A stretch of 64,000 nt of DNA from Aminobacter aganoensis (GTDB lineage Bacteria; Pseudomonadota; Alphaproteobacteria; Rhizobiales; Rhizobiaceae), in NCBI RefSeq assembly GCF_014206975.1, contig NZ_JACHOU010000003.1:558001-622000 (forward strand). The letters run 5' to 3'. The notes beneath the pieces are model-generated. The model made no database searches. It worked only from the letters and a program-made list of their open reading frames with translations, and had not been told where the DNA came from. Positions within the stretch are counted from its first letter, which is position 1. The number at the start of each line of letters is the position of its first letter. The position numbers were made by a program, and so were the translations under genes. Positions 45,885-53,274 of the stretch are shown piece after piece.

Positions 45885-45888
45885 CGGG

Positions 45889-46281
45889 TCAGTTCAGCCG
45901 GTGCCGGGCGTCGGGCAGGTCGAGCGAGAAGGCGGGGATGGCGATTTCGAAGGTCTCGCCGGCCTCGTTGCGCATGGTGTAGCGCCCGACCATGATGCCC
46001 GATGGTGTCGACAGCGGGCAGCCTGAAGCATACTGGTAGCTGTCCCCGGGGTTGAGCTCGGGCTGGTCGCCGACCACGCCCGGGCCCCGGACCTCCTCGA
46101 CCTTGCCGCTGGCATCGGTGATGTGCCAGTAGCGCGACAACAGCTGGACGAATTCGTCCGAGTTGTTCTCGATGGTGACGCGGTAACCCCAGACATAACG
46201 GTTTTCCGATGGCTCCGACTGGTCCACCAGATAGAAGGGCTCGACCTCGACCGCGATGTTGCGGGTGATTGCGCGATACAT
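45889..46281 (-). CDS. apaG: ApaG-family protein
   Basis: A 130-residue ApaG with the fibronectin-like beta fold: [60 protein letters not shown] and [11 protein letters not shown] are diagnostic family segments. ApaG is linked to divalent cation homeostasis and to Ap4A metabolism in enterobacteria; its biochemical role is unsettled. It lies in the hslO-apaG-metZ order usual for rhizobial genomes. Confidence 0.94.
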   Translation of the reverse strand: MYRAITRNIAVEVEPFYLVDQSEPSENRYVWGYRVTIENNSDEFVQLLSRYWHITDASGKVEEVRGPGVVGDQPELNPGDSYQYASGCPLSTPSGIMVGRYTMRNEAGETFEIAIPAFSLDLPDARHRLN

Positions 46282-46444
46282 ATGCTGCGCTCCTTGGCCT
46301 GCACGGTGACAGAGTCCGCCGCTTGGCGCGGCGGGTCAACTCTCGTTTGCCGCATTCACGCTGATTGTGATGCAGCTGTGGCGGAATTCACCCTGCGTGG
46401 TGGCCGCCAAGGAGGCGCTCCGGCTTGCCGGAGCGCCGTTCTGG

Positions 46445-47635
46445 TCAGCGCGTCGCCTTCAGCGCATCGCCGATGTCGTTGAGCAGGTCGTCGGCGTCTT
46501 CGAGGCCGACCGACAGGCGCAGCGTGCCGTCGTCGATGCCTAGTTCGGCGCGGGCCTCGTCGGTCAGGTTCTTGTGCGTCGTCGTCGCCGGATGGGTGAT
46601 CAGGCTCTTGGAATCGCCGAGATTGTTCGAGATCAGGATGATCCGGAGCGCATTCTCGAAGGCGAAGGCCGCCTTCTTGCCGCCCTTGACGTCAAAGCAG
46701 ATCAACGTCGAGCCGCCCTTCATCTGGCGCTTGATGATGTCGGCCTGCGGGTGGTCGGCGCGGCCCGGATAGATCAGGCGCGACACTTCCGGGCTCTCGG
46801 CCAGGAAGTCGGCGATCCTGGCGGCGGCCTCGGTCTGCTGGCGCACGCGCAGCGGCAGCGTTTCCAGGCCCTTGAGCAGGGTCCAGGCGTTAAACGGCGA
46901 CAGGCTCGGTCCGGTGTGGCGGAAATAGTCGTGCAGGTTCTCGTCGATCCACTTCTTGTCGGAGAGGATGACGCCGCCGAGGCAGCGGCCCTGACCGTCG
47001 ATGTGCTTGGTGGCGGAGTAGACGACGATGTGGGCGCCGAGTTCGAGCGGCTTCTGCTGCATCGGCGTGGCGAAGACGTTGTCGACGACGACGCGGGCGC
47101 CGACGGAGTTGGCGAGTGCCGCAACCGCGGCGATGTCGATCACCTCGAGCGTCGGGTTGGTCGGGCTTTCCAGGAAGAACAGCTTGGTGTTGGGCCGGAC
47201 GGCCTTTTCCCAGTTCCCGATGACGGTGCCGTCGACCAGCGTCGCTTCGATGCCATAGCGTGGTGCCAGCGTCTCGACGATCCAGCGGCACGAGCCGAAC
47301 AGGGCGCGGGCGGCAACGATGTGGTCGCCAGCCTTCAGGCTGCACAGGATGGCGGCGGTAACCGCGGCCATGCCGGATGCCGTGGCGCGGGCGTCTTCGG
47401 CGCCTTCCAGCGCGCACATGCGCTTTTCGAACATGTCGACGGTCGGGTTGGCGTAGCGCGAATAGATGAAGCCCGGGGTCTCGCCTTTGAAGCGCGCTTC
47501 GGCACTTTCGGCGCTGTCATAGACATATCCCTGGGTGAGGTAGATCGCTTCGGAGGTTTCGCCGAATTCGGAGCGGAGCGTGCCGCCATGGACGAGGGTG
47601 GTCTGCGGATTCCAGTTGCGCTTGTCGGAGGTCAT
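46445..47635 (-). CDS. metZ: O-succinylhomoserine sulfhydrylase
   Basis: A 396-residue Cys/Met-metabolism PLP enzyme that makes homocysteine directly from O-succinylhomoserine and sulfide. Motifs are YSRYANPTVDMFEKRMCALE near 60, ATASGMAAVTAAILCSL near 85, and the PLP Lys in VVYSATKHIDGQGRCLGGV near 205. The ATG at 47635 begins MTSDKRNWNPQTTLVHGGTL; codons upstream belong to the regulatory leader. The leader holds a SAM-II riboswitch and a terminator, so expression should fall when S-adenosylmethionine is plentiful. Confidence 0.94.
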   Translation of the reverse strand: MTSDKRNWNPQTTLVHGGTLRSEFGETSEAIYLTQGYVYDSAESAEARFKGETPGFIYSRYANPTVDMFEKRMCALEGAEDARATASGMAAVTAAILCSLKAGDHIVAARALFGSCRWIVETLAPRYGIEATLVDGTVIGNWEKAVRPNTKLFFLESPTNPTLEVIDIAAVAALANSVGARVVVDNVFATPMQQKPLELGAHIVVYSATKHIDGQGRCLGGVILSDKKWIDENLHDYFRHTGPSLSPFNAWTLLKGLETLPLRVRQQTEAAARIADFLAESPEVSRLIYPGRADHPQADIIKRQMKGGSTLICFDVKGGKKAAFAFENALRIILISNNLGDSKSLITHPATTTHKNLTDEARAELGIDDGTLRLSVGLEDADDLLNDIGDALKATR

Positions 47636-47653
47636 GAGCCTAAATCCAGATAC

Positions 47654-47686
47654 AAAAAAACCGGTCGCGAAAAGTCGCAAACCGGT
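47654..47686 (-). terminator. intrinsic terminator in the metZ leader
   Basis: On the minus strand, ACCGGTTTGCGA, CTTT, TCGCGACCGGT then seven T. It stands between the SAM-II aptamer and the metZ start, so it is the probable off-switch of the riboswitch. Confidence 0.88.
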
Positions 47687-47696
47687 CCAAACGCGG

Positions 47697-47754
47697 CCCT
47701 TTAGCGACTTGTTTAACGTGGCTGCAAGCCGACCGGCCAAATCACCACGGGATA
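47697..47754 (-). ncRNA. SAM-II riboswitch (metA motif)
   Basis: On the minus strand it reads ATCCCGTGGTGATTTGGCCG, then GTCGGCTTGCAGCCACGTTA, then AACAAGTCGCTAAAGGG. CGTGG pairs with CCACG (P1); the conserved GATTTGG, the CTTGCAGCCACGTTAAA block and the closing GCTAAAGGG match the SAM-II pseudoknot consensus known upstream of alphaproteobacterial metA/metX/metZ. It is about 60 bases ahead of metZ, with a terminator between. Confidence 0.93.
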
Positions 47755-47899
47755 AAGGTCCTTTAGACCCATGGCCGGCTTGCGTCAATCGCAGGGGCGA
47801 CTAAACGTCTTGGGCCACGCATATGGCCCCGGACGAGCTTCGGGGCCAGCGATCCTCGGCTGTCCGTTCGGATCGGCGGCGCGTAAAGGAGTGAGGCAA

Positions 47900-48988
47900 T
47901 TGCGGCAGTCGGGCATTCTTCCGGACCAGGATATCGCGGCGCTGTTCGCCTCCGGCGCGCTCAAGGCGCCGCCGCTCGATGCCGACCAGATCCAGCCGGC
48001 CAGCCTCGATCTTCGCCTCGGCGCCAGGGCTTTTCGCGTTCGCGCCAGCTTCCTGCCCGGTCCCAATTCGCTGGTCTCGGCCAAGCTCGACCGCCTCAAG
48101 CTGCATGAGATCGACCTGAGCGAAGGCGCGGTCCTGGAGACCGGTTGCGTCTACATCGTGCCGCTGCTCGAAAGCCTGGCCCTGCCGGCCGAAATCTCGG
48201 CCTCGGCCAATCCGAAGAGCTCGACCGGCCGCCTCGACATCTTCACCCGCGTGATGACCGATCGCGGCCAGGAGTTCGACAAGATCCCCGCCGGATATGC
48301 CGGCCCGCTGTTTCTCGAGGTCAGCCCGCGCACCTTCCCGATCGTCGTGCGCAAGGGCTCTCGCCTGTCGCAGATCCGCTTCAGGAAGGGCAATGCCCTG
48401 CTGTCCGAGGCCGAACTGCATGCGCTGCACCTCTCCGACCGGCTGGTCGCCATCGATCCGCCCAACATCTCGGGCGGCGGCATCGCGCTTTCCATCGACC
48501 TCGCCGGCAAGCCGGGCAGCATCGTCGGCTACCGCGGCAAGCACCACACCGGCCTTGTCGATGTCGACAAGCGTGCGGCCCAGGACATCGTCGACTTCTG
48601 GGACCCGATCTACGCCCACGGCGCCGGCGAACTGGTGCTCGATCCCGACGAATTCTACATCCTGGTGTCGCGCGAGGCGGTGCATGTGCCGCCGCTCTAT
48701 GCCGCCGAAATGACGCCGTTCGACCCGCTGGTCGGCGAGTTCCGCGTCCACTATGCCGGCTTCTTCGATCCCGGCTTCGGCCATTCCAGCGCCGGCGGCA
48801 CCGGCAGCCGCGCCGTGCTCGAAGTGCGCAGCCACGAAGTGCCGTTCATCCTGGAGCACGGCCAGGTCGTCGGTCGCCTGGTCTACGAACACATGCTGTC
48901 GCGCCCCAAGGCGCTTTACGGCACCGACCTCGGCTCCAACTACCAGGCGCAGGGCCTGAAACTCTCCAAGCACTTCCGCATGGGCTGA
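47900..48988 (+). CDS. dcd: dCTP deaminase, long form
   Basis: A 362-residue 2'-deoxycytidine 5'-triphosphate deaminase that makes dUTP for dTTP synthesis. It has two dUTPase-like halves instead of one (usual Dcd is about 190 residues), as in rhizobial long-form proteins: SLDLRLGARAFRVRASFLPG, SSTGRLDIFTRVMTDRGQEF, and in the second half GGTGSRAVLEVRSHEVPFIL with GQVVGRLVYEHM. I use the TTG start at 47900 (LRQSGILPDQDIAALF), 8 bases after AAGGAG; GTG 47891 is adjacent. It is divergent from metZ. Confidence 0.9.
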   Translation: MRQSGILPDQDIAALFASGALKAPPLDADQIQPASLDLRLGARAFRVRASFLPGPNSLVSAKLDRLKLHEIDLSEGAVLETGCVYIVPLLESLALPAEISASANPKSSTGRLDIFTRVMTDRGQEFDKIPAGYAGPLFLEVSPRTFPIVVRKGSRLSQIRFRKGNALLSEAELHALHLSDRLVAIDPPNISGGGIALSIDLAGKPGSIVGYRGKHHTGLVDVDKRAAQDIVDFWDPIYAHGAGELVLDPDEFYILVSREAVHVPPLYAAEMTPFDPLVGEFRVHYAGFFDPGFGHSSAGGTGSRAVLEVRSHEVPFILEHGQVVGRLVYEHMLSRPKALYGTDLGSNYQAQGLKLSKHFRMG

Positions 48989-49095
48989 CCTTTGGTCAGC
49001 GCCGCCTGGCCGTTAGTTTGCTTGTCCATTTACAGCCATTGTGCTTGGCTGGACCAGGGACGCCCGGGAAGAGCGCCCGTCAAATGGAGAGGATC

Positions 49096-49872
49096 ATGCA
49101 GATTACCCGGAAGTTCGCTTGCGCAGCCTCGCTCGCAGCGCTCTTGTTGACCCTTGGCGGAGCTTCCGCGCAGGAGAAGCTCAAGATCGGCACCGAAGGC
49201 GCCTATCCGCCCTTCAACACCGTCACCGCCGACGGCAAGCTGGCCGGCTTCGACGTCGACATCGCCAATGCGCTGTGCGCCCAGATGAAGGTCGAGTGCG
49301 AACTGGTTGCCCAGGATTGGGATGGTATCATCCCGGCGCTCCAGGGCGGCAAGTTCGACGCCATCGTCGCCTCGATGACCATCACCGACGAGCGCAAGCA
49401 GCAGGTCGACTTCACCGACAAGTACTACACAACGCCGCTGGCACTGATCGCGCCGAAGGATTCCGCCTTGACCTCGGCCGAGCCCGACGCGCTGAAGGGC
49501 AAGACCGTCGGCGCGCAGGCGTCGACCACCCAGAGCATCTATGCCGAGGACCACTATGCCAAGGCGGGCGCCGAGGTGAAGCTCTATCCAACCCAGGACG
49601 AGGCGGTGGCCGACCTGACCAACGGCCGTCTCGACGCGGTTGTCGCCGACAAGTTCGTGCTGGTCGACTGGATCAAGACTACCGGGCAGGATTGCTGCAA
49701 GATGATCGGCGACCTCAAGGGCACCGACTCGCTGACCGGCATCGCCGTGCGCAAGGGCGACCCGCTGCGCGAGAAGCTGAACGCCGCGATCGACGCCATC
49801 GTCAAGGACGGCACCTACGCCAAGATCAACGCCAAGTATTTCGACTTCGACATCTACGGCGCGCAGGACTGA
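49096..49872 (+). CDS. periplasmic cationic amino-acid-type binding protein
   Basis: 258 residues: signal peptide QITRKFACAASLAALLLTLG (cleavage near ASAQE) and an SBP_bac_3 fold similar to lysine/arginine/ornithine-binding proteins: IGTEGAYPPFNTVTADGKLA, GFDVDIANALCAQMKVECEL, DWDGIIPALQGGKFDAIVAS, DLTNGRLDAVVADKFVLVDW. ATG 49096 follows GGAGAGG. No permease genes follow; a strong terminator ends the transcript. Confidence 0.9.
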   Translation: MQITRKFACAASLAALLLTLGGASAQEKLKIGTEGAYPPFNTVTADGKLAGFDVDIANALCAQMKVECELVAQDWDGIIPALQGGKFDAIVASMTITDERKQQVDFTDKYYTTPLALIAPKDSALTSAEPDALKGKTVGAQASTTQSIYAEDHYAKAGAEVKLYPTQDEAVADLTNGRLDAVVADKFVLVDWIKTTGQDCCKMIGDLKGTDSLTGIAVRKGDPLREKLNAAIDAIVKDGTYAKINAKYFDFDIYGAQD

Positions 49873-49886
49873 CGCCTGCGGATAAC

Positions 49887-49924
49887 AAAAAGGCCAGGCG
49901 TTCGATCGAGCGCCTGGCCTTTTT
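49887..49924 (+). terminator. intrinsic terminator after the binding-protein gene
   Basis: AAAAGGCCAGGCG, TTCGATCGAG, CGCCTGGCCTTTTT: a perfect stem with A-tract and T-run, 15 bases after the stop. It lies 10 bases before the left 54-bp tRNA repeat. Confidence 0.95.
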
Positions 49925-49934
49925 CGTGTCCGGA

Positions 49935-49988
49935 AATCTGGAGCGGGTAGCGGGAATCGAACCCGCGCGTTCAGCTTGGGAAGCTGAC
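49935..49988 (-). repeat. left attachment repeat: truncated tRNA-Gly 3' end
   Basis: 54 bases identical to 52785-52838: the 3' half of tRNA-Gly (from CCA through the T-arm to the anticodon stem, GTCAGCTTCCCAAGCTGAAC) without the D-arm and 5' acceptor strand. It is the displaced original 3' end produced by site-specific integration. Confidence 0.92.
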
Positions 49989-50014
49989 GTGCGGAGCTGC
50001 AACAAGGGATCGAT

Positions 50015-50758
50015 CTAGCGGGACGCTACGATCCAGCCGCGAGTATTTCGCTTCTGCCGTATGTCTGTCGTGAAGCCGGCCTCGGCAAGCCTGCCTAGCA
50101 ACTGTTCGAGTGATGCCCCTTCCACTAGGTCAACATGGTAGAGCACCAACATCATGCGGACCTTCCGGAGTAACTCGATTGGAGTCGACAAGAGGATCGG
50201 AAATTCGGCGCCTTCGCAATTGAACTTGATGAACGACACGTCCTTGATCTCGTGAGCCGCCATGAAGCTAGAAAGCGACATTGCAGGCACTCGCTCGCCC
50301 TTGGGCGACAATTGCTTCATTATCGAGTGGCCCCAGTTGCCGCGATCATGGTGCAGCGTGACCTCGCCGTCCTTGTCCGTCAGTGCAAGACGATGGGCAA
50401 TGACGTTGAGTGCCGGGTTCAGAGCGGCGTTGACTCGGAGATAGTTGTAGGTTTCCGCGCTTGCCTCGATAGCATGAACCGTCCCATTCGAGGCTTTAGA
50501 GGCGGCGGTCAGTGCGAAAGTGCCAATATGAGCGCCGATGTCGATCACGACGTCGGAAGCAGTTGGCTGGTACTCCGGAACGCCTGCAAAAAATATGTCG
50601 TTCTCAAAGCTATGGGCGATGACCTTTTCGTCAGCGGTACCTTCACGATAGGCTACATCGAAACCACCAAACCGATTGATTGCCATCTGATAATTGGCTT
50701 CGCCAGGGTGGAAGGCGGCCTTGGCGTTGCGGAACCGTTTTTTCAGATGAAGTTTCAT
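50015..50758 (-). CDS. FkbM-family methyltransferase
   Basis: A 247-residue SAM-dependent methyltransferase of the FkbM type, which O-methylates sugars or small glycans. Motif I is SDVVIDIGAHIGTFALTAAS near 85, followed by VHAIEASAETYNYLRVNAAL, LHHDRGNWGHS, and the FkbM-typical FIKFNCEGAEFPIL near 175 (the usual KxDxEG is KFNCEG here). The ATG overlaps the stop of the glycosyltransferase gene (ATGA), so the two are coupled. Confidence 0.85.
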   Translation of the reverse strand: MKLHLKKRFRNAKAAFHPGEANYQMAINRFGGFDVAYREGTADEKVIAHSFENDIFFAGVPEYQPTASDVVIDIGAHIGTFALTAASKASNGTVHAIEASAETYNYLRVNAALNPALNVIAHRLALTDKDGEVTLHHDRGNWGHSIMKQLSPKGERVPAMSLSSFMAAHEIKDVSFIKFNCEGAEFPILLSTPIELLRKVRMMLVLYHVDLVEGASLEQLLGRLAEAGFTTDIRQKRNTRGWIVASR

Positions 50759-51423
50759 GAGGCCTCCGGCGTCCAAACTGCAACGCCATCTATAATCTGC
50801 TTTTCGATGCCGCGCTTGTCGCGCCAGTCGCGGCCGATATCGATGGCAGTTCGTCTTGTAAATGGACCACCAAAATATACGGCGCGATAGCTTGACGAAG
50901 CGTCCGCTAAAGCCGTGTTCGTACCGTTCATAAACTGTTTATCTGGATCAAGATCGGGGTTCATGTGCTCGCTCGCTATGGATGCAAGCGCTCGCGAGGC
51001 AAACAACGGGCCGACGCCGATCCGCGGCGTTATTTTTCGGCGACCAAGCCGTGACCAGTTGCAAATGGCGATCTGGCCAACGTTTGGCTCCGCCATTTGC
51101 TTTCGCAATCTCTTCAGGCTGATCTTGTGCGACAGGATCCAGTCATCTTCCAAGTGAAGAAACCACTCGGTTTCCGGCTGCTGCCATAGCCATTTGACTG
51201 CCCCGCCATAAGAGGCCTCAGCAGGACGCCGTACCACCGTAGTAAAATATGAGCGGGCTATTTCTTCGACGCGGTTTCCATCTTCTTCGCTGCCCCAAAT
51301 TGGATCGATATTGAGGAAGAACGTCCGAACGGGAAAGCGGTCGAAAAGTTTCTGCTGAAACGACGCTAAAGTTATTGCGACGAGATCTGGTCGCCGGGTG
51401 GCGGTCATAGTTAGGTCAATCAT
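50755..51423 (-). CDS. glycosyltransferase, GT-A-like
   Basis: A 222-residue cytoplasmic glycosyltransferase-like protein. It begins MIDLTMTATRRPDLVAITLA, with the DxD-type motif in WFLHLEDDWILSHKISLKRL near residue 100, and a later DPDKQFMNGTNTALADASSS segment. I prefer ATG 51423, with GGAG 8 bases upstream, over the longer frame from 51468. It heads a two-gene unit with the FkbM methyltransferase on the minus strand and is divergent from the sulfotransferase gene. The sugar and acceptor are unknown; a surface-glycan decoration role is inferred from the neighbours. Confidence 0.75.
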   Translation of the reverse strand: MIDLTMTATRRPDLVAITLASFQQKLFDRFPVRTFFLNIDPIWGSEEDGNRVEEIARSYFTTVVRRPAEASYGGAVKWLWQQPETEWFLHLEDDWILSHKISLKRLRKQMAEPNVGQIAICNWSRLGRRKITPRIGVGPLFASRALASIASEHMNPDLDPDKQFMNGTNTALADASSSYRAVYFGGPFTRRTAIDIGRDWRDKRGIEKQIIDGVAVWTPEAS

Positions 51424-51536
51424 CGCGGCATCTCCAAATTCGGTGGTGATTTTTATCCGCGGTTCCAAGCGGCTTCAACCATTTTCGGGACGCTGGTGGT
51501 CGGCCAAATGCATTAGGGCTTGCTAATGAATTTTAG

Positions 51537-52346
51537 GTGCGCAATACACCCGAGATGCGCCGCAAAGAAATGTCGAAGCTGCTGGATCACGTCCATCTGT
51601 CACCTCGGTTTCGGTATGTTTACGTCGACACACCCAAGGTTGCCTGCTCAACTATTAAGCGTGCGCTGCAAAGCGCCGAAAGAGGATACGCGGTAGACGG
51701 CGGAGAAGCGTCTGGCGGCAAGTTTGGTTATTCGGAAACCCTCCTAACCGTTCACGACAGGTCCAAATCGCCTCTGAGGCGCCCATCCAATCGCTGGGCA
51801 CTCAGGTGGGCGCTGGCCAGGGCAAGTGTATCATTTTGCTTTGTTAGAAACCCCTATGCTCGCGTCCTCTCGGCCTATCTGGACAAAATCGCTACAAACG
51901 AGAATAGGCGAGAGATTTTTTTGCGTGGTCTGGTTGAAGATCCGCGCGAGCCGATATCGTTCGCACAATTCTTGGACGTCGTCTCAGGTCAGACGCCAGA
52001 CACAATGAACGCCCATTGGCGTCCGCAATGCTATCACAACATGATAGATTCTATCGGCTACGACTTTATAGGTGCATTTGAAACGTTGAATTCCGATTTG
52101 TTGGAAATCCTTAAAATAGCTACACCATCGGCAATAAGTTTTGTGAGTGCCGTCGACGAACATCGTACGTCGGCCATGGAGTATTTGAAACAATACTACG
52201 AATTCGAATCTTCTGTGAGATCAGTGCAGTCTATCTACAAAAGAGATTTTGAAGTCTTTGGCTATTCCATCGATCTCAATAAATCCAGCGATAGGCCGGC
52301 CTATGCCGGCTTTAGCTCACGCAGGTTCTTGAAATCGATGTCATAG
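51537..52346 (+). CDS. sulfotransferase family 2-like protein
   Basis: Up to 269 residues from GTG 51537 (ATG 51555 is an alternative). The PAPS 5'-phosphate loop resembles YVYVDTPKVACSTIKRALQS near 30, and the 3'-phosphate segment SFCFVRNPYARVLSAYLDKI near 100 fits carbohydrate sulfotransferases (PF03567-type). The C-terminal YKRDFEVFGYSI motif is also typical of the family. It would transfer sulfate to a glycan. The base composition is lower in GC than the surrounding core genes, supporting recent acquisition with the island. Confidence 0.85.
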   Translation: MRNTPEMRRKEMSKLLDHVHLSPRFRYVYVDTPKVACSTIKRALQSAERGYAVDGGEASGGKFGYSETLLTVHDRSKSPLRRPSNRWALRWALARASVSFCFVRNPYARVLSAYLDKIATNENRREIFLRGLVEDPREPISFAQFLDVVSGQTPDTMNAHWRPQCYHNMIDSIGYDFIGAFETLNSDLLEILKIATPSAISFVSAVDEHRTSAMEYLKQYYEFESSVRSVQSIYKRDFEVFGYSIDLNKSSDRPAYAGFSSRRFLKSMS

Positions 52347-52596
52347 CTTTCGGATGGTCGGCGGCGAAATCCGCCCTTCAGTCGGTCTCCGAGCCAACGT
52401 CATCAGTAGCGACTCATACACCCATACAATGCGTCGAATACAACATCATGAATGGCGCGGCGACCATGACATGCCGCACACATTTTGCGCCGGTCACCCG
52501 CGCCCGCGCCCATCGGACTGTCTGCCACAACGGAGGAAATCCAATAGACCGTAGCAAGTTCTACCTTGCGCGCACTCATGCGGTGTGTTCGGGCCG

Positions 52597-52690
52597 CCGC
52601 GGCACGTTGTACCACTTCGCCTACATCCTGTCGGCCGCCTACCACGAGACGGCGCTCTCCATTCAGGCGATCCGTGAGACACTGCGAAAA
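52597..52690 (+). pseudogene. remnant of a phage lysin/GH19-like gene
   Basis: A frame in 52448-52717 contains FAYILSAAYHETALSIQAIR, close to the AYxLATxYHETxxTMQPIRE signature of phage endolysin/chitinase-like proteins, but the residues before and after do not continue such a domain. It fits a decayed fragment. The rest of 52347-52784 shows no supported gene. Confidence 0.35.
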
Positions 52691-52784
52691 GTAACGCCGC
52701 CGCGCTATTGCTGCTGATTTGTCAATGAAAGGAGTGGTGCCAAGAACCGCCTATTTCTGGGTCTAAAGATCGTACCCAAAGCAC

Positions 52785-52838
52785 AATCTGGAGCGGGTAG
52801 CGGGAATCGAACCCGCGCGTTCAGCTTGGGAAGCTGAC
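52785..52838 (-). repeat. right attachment repeat inside intact tRNA-Gly
   Basis: Identical over 54 bases to 49935-49988; it diverges immediately on either side (CACAATCTG against GAAATCTG at one end, CTGACAGG against CTGACGTG at the other). Confidence 0.92.
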
Positions 52839-52862
52839 AGGCTACCATTACATCATACCCGC
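52789..52862 (-). tRNA. tRNA-Gly (anticodon CCC)
   Basis: The acceptor GCGGGTA pairs with TACCCGC. The D-arm has ATGTAATGGTAGCCT, the anticodon stem TCAGC/GCTGA holds loop TTCCCAA (CCC), and the T-arm is GCGGG-TTCGATT-CCCGC. The discriminator is T, and CCA is encoded. It is intact, and it is the integration target of the island to its left. Confidence 0.93.
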
Positions 52863-52990
52863 GCGGGCATCTGGTTAGCATTGCCGATGTTGTTGGGCAA
52901 TCGGGAAACGGAGTGCAGTGCTGCCGTGCCCTTGATGAGGGCACGACAATCGCGATATTCCAGTGAGGCTAGAATCGCAGGAGACTGAGC

Positions 52991-53254
52991 TTGTCCGGAT
53001 TGGCGCGTTTTCTCGGTGACACCCCCTTGCGGGTGTTGATCAAGCTCTTGGTCATCTCCTTCCTCGTCGGCATCGTCATGAGCGCCTTCGGCTGGTCGCC
53101 CTATGACGTGCTCTACGGCATCCGCGATTTCTTCCTCGACATCTGGCGCATGGGTTTCCGTGCCATCGATCGCTTCCTCGGCTATTTCCTGCTGGGTGCG
53201 GCGGTCGTCATTCCGGCCTTCATCATCCTCAGGCTGTTCAGCTACCGCAAATAG
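52991..53254 (+). CDS. DUF6460-like small membrane protein
   Basis: 87 residues with two membrane segments (about 15-35, VLIKLLVISFLVGIVMSAFG, and 63-82, YFLLGAAVVIPAFIILRLF). The opening GLARFLGDTPLRVLIKLL and the GWSPYDVLYGIRDFF segment match the DUF6460 family of Hyphomicrobiales as I recall it. The start is TTG 52991, with GGAG 7 bases upstream. Function unknown. It is convergent with the histone-deacetylase-like gene. Confidence 0.75.
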   Translation: MSGLARFLGDTPLRVLIKLLVISFLVGIVMSAFGWSPYDVLYGIRDFFLDIWRMGFRAIDRFLGYFLLGAAVVIPAFIILRLFSYRK

Positions 53255-53274
53255 GTCGGGCGCAGGCGGATAAC

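Larger units (their letters stand above)
49989..52784. mobile_element. 2.8-kb genomic island in tRNA-Gly(CCC), no integrase
   Basis: Bounded by a perfect 54-bp direct repeat whose right copy is part of an intact tRNA-Gly. The contents (FkbM methyltransferase, glycosyltransferase, sulfotransferase, phage-lysin-like remnant) and visibly lower GC, especially 51.5-52.4 kb, set it apart from the flanks. No integrase, excisionase or replication gene is present, so it is a remnant or depends on another element for movement. Confidence 0.82.

Noticed and set aside
47636-47788. N-terminal extension of metZ by 51 codons
   Set aside because: The extension is encoded by the riboswitch and terminator and is not protein-like; ATG 47635 gives the normal family length.
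49935-49988. A second functional tRNA-Gly
   Set aside because: It lacks the D-arm and the 5' acceptor strand, so it cannot fold into a tRNA; it is the displaced 3' end left by integration.
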